From Cruorifilaria tuberocauda (Eukaryota; Nematoda; Chromadorea; Rhabditida; Onchocercidae), in contig JABVXU010000008.1 in assembly GCA_013365365.1 (NCBI GenBank), forward strand, positions 124,001 through 188,000: a stretch of DNA of 64,000 nucleotides, written 5' to 3'. Position numbers and translations under genes: made by a program. Every line of letters starts with the position of its first letter. Position 1 is the first letter of the stretch. This document shows positions 53,601 through 63,110 of this stretch, piece after piece. The notes beneath the pieces are model-generated. The model did not search any database and was not told where the DNA came from. It saw only the letters and a list, made by a program, of their open reading frames with translations.

Positions 53601-53607
53601 TGAATAA
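35648..53607 (+). CDS. klp-12: Kinesin-4 family motor, KIF21-type (KLP-12)
   Basis: Plus-end microtubule motor that restrains microtubule growth and sets axon length. 35 exons, 1547 aa: 35648-35682, 35965-36040, 36157-36303, 36488-36676, 36820-36951, 37127-37255, 37348-37533, 37663-37784, 37890-37992, 38079-38171, 38312-38380, 38668-38818, 38888-38975, 39105-39346, 39507-39668, 39850-39953, 40085-40157, 40336-40544, 40708-40805, 40901-41009, 41092-41238, 41331-41435, 41698-41847, 48960-49115, 50439-50525, 50771-50867, 50946-51273, 51380-51543, 51671-51871, 51960-52050, 52253-52348, 52525-52732, 52961-53146, 53250-53320, 53568-53607. Motor (1-373): P-loop [10 protein letters not shown], switch [10 protein letters not shown], switch II DLAGSE. 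An acidic hinge is at about 588-641, long coiled coils run to about 1060, and a WD40 propeller (1196-1547) ends LWQSNYE. A TTTTTCAG site ending 35619 marks a likely trans-splice point, so the ATG at 35648 was preferred over the in-frame 35534. Confidence 0.93.
43874..44462 (-). CDS. 3' end of an unidentified membrane-protein gene nested antisense in the klp-12 intron (partial model)
   Basis: Two minus-strand exons join in phase: 44462-44296 (acceptor TTTTACAG, donor A|GTTCAC) and 43955-43874 (acceptor TTATTTCAG), ending at TAG. The first encodes two hydrophobic segments ([20 protein letters not shown] and [20 protein letters not shown]) separated by a short polar loop. The second encodes a polar, basic tail ([19 protein letters not shown] then FKKSIC). 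This looks like the last transmembrane hairpin and cytoplasmic tail of a multi-pass protein, but I do not recognise the family. Upstream exons were not identified with confidence; a frame starting at 48333 on the same strand ([12 protein letters not shown]) is a possible first exon. The whole unit lies inside the 7.1 kb klp-12 intron 41848-48959, opposite in strand. Confidence 0.45.
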
Positions 53608-54971
53608 AAAACTATGGAACGTGTATGTGAAAATAACGAAGAGTCATGCAGAATTATTTCGTTCCCGTTGTCTTTTTCAACCTTTTACAAGTAGAGAAGG
53701 AGCTATATATTCGGCTGAAAGTGCTGTGGTGATAATTTTCTGTTTTATCAAAAAATATTTCTTTTGATTTTTTTCCAAGTCTTACTCCTATTCAGTTTCA
53801 GTTGTTATTTTTAGTGATAATTTTATTTTGATATTGTATTTCTTTGCTTTACTATTCGAAGTTCTGTGCAGATATAAAATCAGTTTTATTTCATTTTGGA
53901 GAGCAACAGATTCAATTCGATACTGATGGTAAATTTTGCTAGTTCTGTGGGATATATTAATGTACAGTTTTTCTCGTATTCTATATAGTTGTGAAAGTTT
54001 TGTCCTCAAAGGTCGTTCTTTATTATTTTAGGAATCGATTTCGATTTTTTTGTATCACTCTCGGTATTATTACATTATGTGGAGCAGGATTTTTTGAAAT
54101 TCTCGGGAATGTTTCATAACTTTTTATGAAAATATATTCCAGTTTTTGTAAAGTAAATGACCGGATACTTTACATGTAATCTCTGTGTGTTGTGAATGCG
54201 TCAAATGTTTTTAAAGTTGGGTACACTTTCATTTCACTTATAAAGTTACTCATTTTGTGCACTTTGTTCAAGTTTCGGTTTACTTTATATTTTTTATAAG
54301 TAAACCATGCGTCGCATAATTTATAGTATATAGACACCTGTGTATTGTTTGTTTAGACTGACAAAAATAATTTTATTTTCTTCATTTGAATCTAACGAAT
54401 TATCATCTGAATTTATTTATGATTCTCTTCGTGAATATCTGGCATCGAGATTAAATCTCTTCACAAATGTGCTTATATCTAAATGTTTGATAAATAAATA
54501 CATAGGAAATCTTTCATGAAATGAAAGTTTAGGATGCGAATCTAAGAAAATTGAAGATTTTTCGTATCTTTCCATTACACATTTCTTAATATTGAAGCAG
54601 CTGTTCTCGTTGTCAGATTCTTTGGTATGCCATACTATCCCTAATTATTTAAATGTATTTTGCAAATAAATTCATCTGTTTGCTTTATTTTGCAAAATTC
54701 AACTCATGGAAGATTTCAGAAAAGCTTCACTTAGTTGAATTAAAACATGGCAAAGTTTTTTCTAAAATAAAAACGAGGTTAAAAATAGAAGTAGCAGGAA
54801 ATTTCTGATAGGGATTAGTTAGTAGGCGAAACAGTGAACAGAACTTGGAGTTCAAGAGTCCTTCTTCATTACAGGATTTGAGGCAAGGAATGTTGGACGA
54901 CGATGAAAATCAATCTGTTTTCTGTGGATCTGAAGATCTAAATCTTAAAGAAAATTGAGTGTGATGTAGAT
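53608..54971. other. Intergenic region between convergent klp-12 and the ATF4-like gene
   Basis: 1.4 kb with the two 3' UTRs facing each other. It is AT-rich and no exon or structured element was recognised. Open frames starting at 53552 and 53788 are out-of-frame shadows or AT-rich noise. Confidence 0.55.
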
Positions 54972-56668
54972 TTATATTTTGTGGAAGGAATGTGCTTCCT
55001 TACTGGTTCTGTTTAAAACTCGTGCTTTCAGTTGGTCGATTTCAGCTTGCATTCGTTTAATTTCGTTTTTCAGTTCATTATTTTTGTTCACAAGGATTGT
55101 TAGTTCCATTTCTGCTTCTTCTTTTAGCTCCTTTTGTCGTTTTCGATAGCGTATCGCTGCTTTCTTATTCTGAACAGTGCAGTATGCAAAGATATTTTAT
55201 GAATAAATCAAATATATTTTAAGATGGTTCCTTACTCTTTAAATTGACTTTTTTTATTGTTAAAGGAAAGTATTATTCCATATTTTGTATATTTTCATCA
55301 CCTATGTTTTTATTAATCGCTTTTGAAGGATATAAGAGTTGAAATATAAAAGATCGTTTTAAACCCATACCATCGGAAACATGAACACGCTTTCAACAGT
55401 AGTATCACGAGGTTAAAATGTTGAAAATAAGGCTTAAAAATTTACTTCAACGGATGTTTCCTGATGTCAAGAATAAATGATTTTAAAATTAGTTGTAGTC
55501 AAAGGAATTACGTTGCATTTGACCTAATTGTTTGGCTTTCATCATTGATAGATATAACACATGGAGTGTATGTTATATAGCTCATTATTTACGTATTCAT
55601 GAAACGTATACTTCAAATAGAAAGATATCCATCAATATTTTTGATCTTTTAATAGAACGATTGGTACATACGTATTCAACTGCATAGATATTAAGTTTTA
55701 TTCTTCATATGTTAGAAATATATATTCACTCGCTAATTAATGCGGTAGTCTCCTTCTTCACCTTTCTTTTCATTCCTGAGCTTTTATGATGTACCTAACC
55801 TTCTGTATCTAAAGGTTATGTTTTCTGAAAGTTTCTGTAGCACTTATGGTAACTCTATGCTTTATAAAAAAATCTACCTGCAGTCTTTTACGTTTTAAGA
55901 TGTCTTCTGGTGAATTTGTTCCACTTTGGTCATTAAGGATTCCACTTTCCTTAACAGCTGTCACCAAGAGTTGAACTAAATCCTGTATTGTTTTGTTATT
56001 ACTATGCTCTGCAGAAAGGCGTGAATCTGGACTGCATGGATTTGTTGTAGTAGTATCTATCAATTCGTTAGTGGAGCATCCTACTGATCGCATTTCAGCT
56101 GAATTTGATACTGACGAAACCTATGATGAAAATACAGTATTCACGATGAGTTCGGATACCGAGAATTTGTAAACTTCACTACCTATGCTTTCCATAACAA
56201 TGTTGAATCCTAATAAGATTCAAATTCAAGATTCAACTTCAATTTAAAAAACCTTTAAGAACCTTATTTTTTTCCAGTTCAGCGCATTCGCAAACAATTT
56301 CGTTGTATATTTCCTGTTTTGTGCGATATTTACGATTACATGGAGTTAAATTGCTTAGTGCTGTTGTACTGTTATTATTTATGCTGATCGCTGAGCCACT
56401 AACATCTTCATGTTTCACCGATCCTACCCTGCCTATAAGGTTACTATGTTGGAAATCACTATTGATTAATCATCATACTAAAAATTCCAAAGGAAGTACT
56501 TTTATTTATTCTTGTTCCATGCAAATTATTCTATCTGTATTTTTGTTTCAATAATGATGGTTTTAAGCAAACTTTCTAACCTGAATTTTTTTCTTTACGA
56601 CCAAAACCAAGAATAGAACTGAATATGGATTTTTTTAGTAAGTCATCAGCATTGAATGGATTCGTCAT
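54972..56668 (-). CDS. atf-4: ATF4-type bZIP transcription factor
   Basis: Nuclear DNA-binding effector of the integrated stress response. Exons in transcript order: 56668-56581, 56432-56263, 56120-55878, 55169-54972; total 232 aa, all junctions in phase. The C-terminal bZIP starts at residue 168: basic region NKKAAIRYRKRQ, with the NKxAAxRYRxK signature of the ATF4/ATF5 group, immediately after KRKRLQ from the preceding exon. An amphipathic zipper follows (LTILVNKNNELKNEIKRMQ and on to DQLKARV). The N-terminal half is low in similarity and rich in Ser, Thr and Asn, as in other nematode ATF-4 proteins. The first exon starts MTNPFNADDLLKKS. Exon 2 was joined at 56432 (GGC AGG) because the neighbouring AG gives a stop. 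Upstream ORFs precede the start codon. Gene symbol by family, not by proven orthology. Confidence 0.85.
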
Positions 56669-56789
56669 TCCTGTAAATCGTGCACAGGTGCTTGAACCAT
56701 TTTGCCTGTGTGGTAATCAAATATTAAAAGAAACTGCCCATTTACGGTAATATGAATACAACGATGAAGTGCAATGTCCACGATGACAT
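56665..56789 (-). promoter_or_regulatory. Three upstream ORFs in the putative 5' leader of the ATF4-like gene
   Basis: Reading the minus strand: uORF1 56789-56742 (15 residues), whose TAA is followed at once by the ATG of uORF2 at 56741-56724 (MGSFF); then uORF3 at 56700-56665 (MVQAPVHDLQE), whose TGA overlaps the main start as ATGA. Such uORFs control ATF4 translation through eIF2 phosphorylation in animals. They matter only if the mature mRNA includes this leader: an ATTTACAG site just before the main ATG could instead be a trans-splice acceptor that removes it. Confidence 0.5.
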
Positions 56790-57547
56790 CAGAATATCAG
56801 ACGGAATAATTTATATTCTGGATTTTTTCAGAAAATACGTAGTCATGTAATCACTCAAACTATTAACTTTATTGCTGATTGACGGTCCTGATAATTCGGA
56901 ACGTTTGATGACAAAAGTAAATAGTAGAAATAATTTTTCACCATTTCAACATAATTTGAAAATTTTTAGAGAAGTAAAAAATGATGAGTGATGAATATGG
57001 ACTCCATAGTTCAAAGTGGAATGATTGTGGTGTCAATGAAAAGGGACAGCGTCATCTTGTGCGATAACACACGAAAGTAGAAAGCTTAAGGAAACTGTTT
57101 AGCTTACTTTTTTTCATGAAAAAAAACTTTGATTACTTTGGGACTTTGTATCAATTTTTGAAAAAAAAAAGTAAAGCAATCAGTTTTCGACATCTTAAAA
57201 AAAACTGATTAAAAAACTCAATCTCTAAAATACCTATATAAAAAAAACCTTCGTCTGTATGAAAAACTTGACGTTCAAAATAATTTTGGAAAACAAGAAA
57301 AGTTTCAACTTTGATATGAATTGCATTTCAGATGAATAATAGTGGAAAAAAGTTCTTGTCCAGAAATGAAAACCATTTGTAGTGAAATGGATAAAAATCT
57401 TAAACTTCGAGTGTTGTTTTTCAAAAATTTTATATTTGTTTTGAAAACATAACTGCTTGATACTTGCGACATTCCTTCAACAATATACATATATATAGAT
57501 ACGTCTACACATACATATACACGCACATACACAGAGCACACATGTAG

Positions 57548-57623
57548 AATGCACATGCTTGCCACAGACATTACAGAGCAAGCGGGTTACAGTGAGGTGG
57601 CGACCCTCACTGCGGGGTGCATT
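57548..57623. other. Three-armed foldback, possible structured RNA
   Basis: A 7-bp closing helix (AATGCAC 57548-57554 with GTGCATT 57617-57623) encloses two hairpins: GCTTGC/GCAAGC (57557-57562 with 57578-57583, 15-nt loop) and CAGTGAGG/CCTCACTG (57590-57597 with 57605-57612, 7-nt loop). All 21 pairs are Watson-Crick, in a segment much richer in GC than its surroundings. It is not a canonical tRNA, since there is no T-arm consensus next to the closing stem. It could be a small RNA, a transposon terminus remnant or chance. Confidence 0.35.
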
Positions 57624-58170
57624 AGCTGTGATGGATAGATAAAGATAAAAAATGAACGATAAGAAGTGAAAGCGTGACGAATTGTCCAGGCATCTTTTAT
57701 CGAACAAACTTCGACTGCTTTAGGCTTTCCGACTCTTTTCAAAAAAGGAAAAGAGCACGCAGCTTCAACATCTCTTTCAAGCGTTATTTGTTTTTTCACT
57801 TTATCAATTATATAAATGAAAAGTTCAAGCGCAATAGTGATTCAGGAAAAACGATTTTAAAAACAGATTGCATTTTGGATGTTGGATATTCAGCTGAGTA
57901 GCAAAATATTGTCGTCAATGTGTAATAAATAAATGAAACAATATCCTTTAATAATAAATAGATTTATGTGTGAATACGACTGAAATTCTATTAAGATGTT
58001 AAATTGGGATAGAATAATAATAATATAAAAAGTTGAAAAAGGATGTGCTAGAAGCTAAAAATGCTAAAAACATTTTTTTCTCGTATAAATTGCTTTGCAG
58101 AATCACTGCTTCTAATCAATCGAGTTCCCTCTCCATTTATTTTTTTATTCTCGATTTATAACGATATTTC

Positions 58171-58557
58171 ATGAAAAAGTTTGCTAGAATTGCATGGTGC
58201 GCACAAACTATTTTTAACATTACGAGCCTTACGAACGATACCAGAAATTTCTCAAGAGAAAATTATTTCCAACTGCTGAATGTAATAACTATTACAACAA
58301 GATTTTGGAAAAATCTTTACTATTCTTTACTTCTTGAAAAATTTTTTTTTGTCATTATTTACATATTACAGTTGTCTAACTTGAAATATGTTATATATTT
58401 TGTGAAAATAAGTATTTCCAACAAAAATTTCAAAAAGATAGAAATTCAAACAGAAATTTTACAAGAACTTAATTTAGCAGAATCTCGCATTTATAATAAC
58501 GTTATGGTACGACGAACTGCAGGATCATCGAGGAATTCGCTTACCTATCAGTCCTAA
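58171..58557 (+). CDS. Uncertain 128-codon open reading frame
   Basis: ATG to stop without introns, 128 residues. The 5' two thirds are very AT-rich and hydrophobic; the last 30 codons are more balanced in base use (RRTAGSSRNSL near the end), as in real coding sequence. I recognise no domain. It could be the last exon of an unannotated gene, a decayed copy of something, or chance. It lies about 1.2 kb upstream of MOCS3 on the same strand. Confidence 0.18.
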   Translation: MKKFARIAWCAQTIFNITSLTNDTRNFSRENYFQLLNVITITTRFWKNLYYSLLLEKFFFVIIYILQLSNLKYVIYFVKISISNKNFKKIEIQTEILQELNLAESRIYNNVMVRRTAGSSRNSLTYQS

Positions 58558-59264
58558 TATTCTGCACGTAAATCCTGATAAGATGAATGCATAACTCGTT
58601 TATGCACATTTATGCACAATATCTCCAATATATTAACGATTAAAGTTAAATGTCACCGAAAATTGCATTCAACACCGTTATATCTTATCTGACAGAACTT
58701 TGTTGTACTATGACTGATTTCTGCGTCTTTTTTTAATATGTGCAAAAAAACAAAGGATAGCACATTTTTTAGAAAAATACATCAAAGTTGCATTTATTCA
58801 TAAATTTCTTGATAGTGTTCATAAGGCACTTTGTAGAGATATCTCTGTAACAGAGACGATGATAAAGTGATTAATCAGTAGTTTATGAAACAAAATGTAA
58901 TCTTGTGGAGTTTTTTGTCCCGCCTTATTTTCCAGATCTACAATCATAAAATAAGAAAATTTAAGTATGATAGCGCATCATTGGTTATTCAAATCCTTTT
59001 CTTGGTTTTAATGCTAAAAGGTTTGCTGTCAAAAGATTACAATCATAAAATATATATCGTTATATGCACGCTTCAGCATGTCATTCGTGTCATTCGAAAT
59101 ACGGTTTAGTACTTGCAACCGACGCTTTCAATGCATTTAGGAGTTTCAATGCATCTATGGTATCGTAACACTACTCTCAGACACAGCATTTTACTAACCC
59201 ATCATTGAATGCAGTTTACTGTCATTATTGATTCGGCGCAAATGAATTCTCACTAACTCAAGCG

Positions 59265-59304
59265 TATTATATGTATAATATATATATATTATATGTATGA
59301 TAAT
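59265..59304. repeat. Tandem AT-rich palindromic repeat
   Basis: ATTATATGTAT occurs at 59266 and again at 59288, flanking a TATATATA core, giving a strongly self-complementary 40-nt tract. Confidence 0.7.
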
Positions 59305-59784
59305 ATGCTCTGAACTCATCATTTTTCAAATCTTAATGCATAGCCAAACTTCCAGGTCTTTTAAGCTATTGACAGTTTTAATGCAAACACCTACTTTACC
59401 TCAACAAAGAGAAATCAGGATGGGGCGTGGCGTAGCGAAGAGTAAAGCATCACGCGGTAGTAAACAGCATACGACGGTGATCGCGAACTGCGATGCGACT
59501 GGACATGCAGGAGGAGATGGGATTTTGGTTGTAAGTTTCAGGTGAGGGTGGGAGTAATGAATAGGCTTGGCATATGAAAGGTGTGAAGTTGACGATATTA
59601 ACACGTTGCGTAATAGTTAGTGAATCGGATTAAGACGGTACCTAAAATGAAACATTGTGTAATTTGTAGGCTAAGCAGGCGAATTGAAAAAAACTGGGGA
59701 ACTTTTATAGGTTATGTTTTGTTCGCTATGTAGCATGCAGATGAAATTAATAGATCGGAATAAGAGATTAAGTTTTGCAAGATT

Positions 59785-62700
59785 ATGGCTGTGAAGGAGC
59801 ACAGTTTATCAAATGATGAAGTGACGAGATACAGCAGACAAATCCTGGTGCAAGAATTCGGCGTTCAAGGTTGACCATTTCGTTTACTACATGGGTTTGA
59901 TTAAGTATTCGTATGGTATGTTGTAAATGCATTCTCTTCCATTCTTTAGAGGCATTCTGGAAGGTAAGTCCACTGTGAAGGTATGTTCACTTGTTGGATT
60001 CCTTTTTAACTTATTTCTGTATGAGTTTATTAAATGTCTAAATTATTTACTTATTAATTTATAGTATATTTATATAAATAGTTTTCTTAGCTAAAATATC
60101 ATGTTTTCAGTTAATGGAGCTTTTTTTTAGGTCAAGAAAGACTCCGAATCACTTCATTACTGATTATTGGCGCTGGCGGTTTGGGATGTCCCGTTGCGCT
60201 TTATTGTGCTGGAGCTGGTAATATATATATATATTTTTTTTAAAGTTGTCTTCCATAACTTAGTTCCAACTTGCTAGTAGTGATTATAAATTTTGAGGAG
60301 TTGGTCGAATCGGTATTGTGGACGGCGACTTCATTTCCTTCGATAATCTTCATCGTCAGGTTGCATATGATGAACATTCTTTGGGCCAGTTAAAAGCAGA
60401 ATCGATAAAGTCATCAATTGAAAGGTGTGGTAGAAGTTCGCAATTTCTATAATACTCAAGTTGTAAAAGATTCATTGTCATATTGAGCTTCGTTCAAAAG
60501 GATTCATTGCTTTATTAGTTCCTTCAATAAAAATAATTGTAGTTTCTGAATTTCATCGATTTTTTAAGGTTGAATAGCAATGTTCTCGTTGATGTGTATA
60601 AAGATTATCTATCTAAACGCAATGTACTAGACATCGTTTCCAATTATGATATTGTCGCCGACTGTACAGACAACGCCTCCACAAGTTGCGTGCTTTCCCT
60701 GTTTCTTTCCAAAAACTCTAAAATGAAAAGATTGTCATCTGAAATTTCTTACTGAAAACTAAGTCTGTTACAACTATGTTGAATAAAGCATTTAAGTTTT
60801 TACGATAACTTTAGGACGGTATAAATTATAACTCTCATTTTTAATTATTTTTAGGTATTTGATCAATGATGCTTGTATATTGGCGCGCAAACCTTTGGTG
60901 TCAGGAAGTGTTGTTCGTTGGGACGGCCAGTTGTCGGTTTACGGTTATGGTGAGGTAATGTTGCGTTTGAATTGAAATTTCAGGTTTCCAATACCATTAA
61001 GATTGAAAGAATGTGTCGTTGGTCTGGAAATAAACTTTTTCCATTTATCTATAGAGTCTAACAAAGTTTGAAAAATTATATTTAAAAATTTTTTCGTTTT
61101 TAGGATTGTCCATGTTACCGTTGTGTATTTCCTGATCCTCCTCCAATGGATGTTGTGACAAATTGTTCAGACAGTGGAGTGCTAGGACCAGTGGTTGGTA
61201 TAATTGGCAGTATGCAAGCGAATGAAATCATCAAAATTTCTGCGATTAAAAAATGTAAGTTTTTTTAATTTGAGTATCTGTTCAAATAACTACAAGCTTT
61301 TGTTTTGATATATCAGTTTTTCTGATGCTGTTGCTACCCTAATGTTATCCTCTTCAATGTAATGATATTCTTGTTAGTTTTGTTTTATCGGTTTATTTCC
61401 GGCTCCTTTGCTGGTTACTTATATTTGTTCGATGCTTTTAATGGTCAAACAAAAACTATCAAATTGAGGCGACAAAGAGCTAATTGTGCAGTATGTGGTA
61501 AAAATGCAACGATCACTGAACTTGGAGACTGCACAGAATTATATGGGTGTCCAAGGAGAATAAATGTAAAAGTTTTCATTTAAAAAATTGTATTGAAGAG
61601 TTAAAATTTTCAAGTTAAACTATAACAATAAATATGTTGAAAATTTTGACATCTATCTGATTTAATTCTCTGTTTAATAAAGCGCCCGCAAAGGAGAGAC
61701 TAATGAGAGGATAGAAGAAACAAATTCAGTTTTTTAAACACTTATCCACAACATTAACTGAGTCTGAGTCTGTAATAATGTCAGGTAATGTTTATTGGAA
61801 AGTGAATGCGGATTTAGAGTTTTTAAAAATGGATTCATATTTCAGTAAGCTGTTTACGTTTGAGTAAAGAAGAAATTTCCCTTGTACTTGTACAATATTG
61901 GTTAAACTATCTAACGAATTAAAATAAAACAACGATATATGAAAAACGAAAACTGTATTGGGCAATCGAGATCATATTATTCAGCAAATCTTGTGTTACT
62001 TTCACATAATCGTGTTTTTAACAAACAGTACTGCATCGATATTTATCGATTTAGATAGAAACAAATGGAAGTTTTCATGTCATTTAGAGTTTTGTTTCAG
62101 AACAAGCTTCTGGCAAAAAACGATCGTGTCGATCCATATTTTTATTTTAAACTCAGTGAAAATAATGACAGAAAGCAGTTGCTTATAGATACAAGACCGC
62201 CGCACGAGTTTAGCATAGGACATCTACCTAATGCTATCAGTAATTTCATTACACTTTTGGCATAATGTAAATATTTTAAGTAAAAATTGATACTTAGACT
62301 GTTAAATTCTACTACTGAAATTTTCTTTTTATGAATTTTGGAAGTAAAATCTTACTGACATTCCTTCAGATATACCGATGGCAAGGCTTTGTCTTTCAAG
62401 TTCAGCAGATATAATGCGTGAGCTAGGAACAGACATTAATGAAATGAGGGATAAGGGAGGTTAGTTCTCAAGTTTTTATTGTTTTGAACAGGAATTCTTT
62501 CAACGTTTTATTGAGTTAACTGTTATCAGAAAGTTCCTTTATATTTCTGAAATTCAGAAATGAAATATACTATAAACGAGTTGTTTCCATGAAGTTGCAG
62601 GAATTGATCGATGATAATCTTAAAGCTACAAAGACAAAAAGTAATTTTTGAACAAAAAAAGTAGAAGTTGAAAATACATTGGTTATGTATCTTTATGTAT

Positions 62701-63110
62701 TTTATGTACCTGATTCCCAATTTTTAGAAAAAAAATATTTTCTTAATCAATATGGGGCGGAGGCGGGAGAATATGACAGCAGCTAATCCTTAATCTAATA
62801 AATGCTGAAGTTATGAAATGTTTAAATATTTTGATGAAGTTGAAGAAAGGGGTTAATGCTTTCATCTTTACTCATAGTCTACGGGTGAATACTTATTTTA
62901 AAGTCAGATTGATGAAGTGTATTTTGCTTTCTTATCTAATTCGTTAATCTGCTTTCAGTTTATGTGATTTGTCGTAGAGGTGAAGATTCGCAAATAGCAG
63001 TACTTTATTTACGTAAAGAATTTGCTGATTCTTTAATTTCCATCAAAGATATTGACGGTGGTTACGAGAAGTGGTTCTATGCCGTTGATAACAGCTTCCC
63101 TGTTTATTAA
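59785..63110 (+). CDS. MOCS3/UBA4: E1-like adenylyltransferase and sulfurtransferase
   Basis: Activates the C-terminal glycine of MOCS2A (molybdopterin synthesis) and URM1 (tRNA wobble-uridine thiolation), then transfers sulfur to it; cytosolic. Exons 59785-59869, 60131-60217, 60298-60424, 60569-60685, 60855-60954, 61104-61254, 61378-61565, 62101-62239, 62370-62459 and 62959-63110 give 411 aa (human MOCS3 460, yeast Uba4 440). Visible: N-terminal [12 protein letters not shown], nucleotide-binding [30 protein letters not shown], zinc cysteines in PCYRC (176, 179) and CAVC (259, 262), the E1 cysteine in TNCSDSG (Cys193), then a rhodanese domain from about residue 290 with [19 protein letters not shown] and the persulfide loop CRRGEDS (Cys366). 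The junction between exons 4 and 5 is not canonical (see findings), so either an error or unusual splicing must be assumed. Confidence 0.9.

Larger units (their letters stand above)
56790..59784. other. Intergenic region between divergent atf-4 and MOCS3
   Basis: 3 kb. It holds a CA/TA-rich stretch (about 57480-57545), a GC-rich foldback at 57548-57623, a 128-codon open frame at 58171-58557, a tandem AT palindrome at 59265-59304 and a GC-rich patch at about 59415-59535 that is open in both directions. No assured gene. Confidence 0.5.

Noticed and set aside
53602..53608. AATAAA overlapping the klp-12 stop codon
   Set aside because: A polyadenylation signal at the stop would leave almost no 3' UTR; the A-run after TAA is more likely coincidence.
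53552..53767. 71-codon ORF over the last klp-12 exon
   Set aside because: It is an out-of-frame shadow of the WD40 terminal exon and the 3' UTR.
57548..57623. tRNA interpretation of the three-armed foldback
   Set aside because: No GTTCRANNC T-loop beside the closing stem, no D-arm consensus, and the arm order does not fit a cloverleaf.
57477..57707. Cysteine-rich minus-strand ORF
   Set aside because: Its cysteines come from translating a CA/TA-type simple repeat and the GC-rich foldback; no start context or homology.
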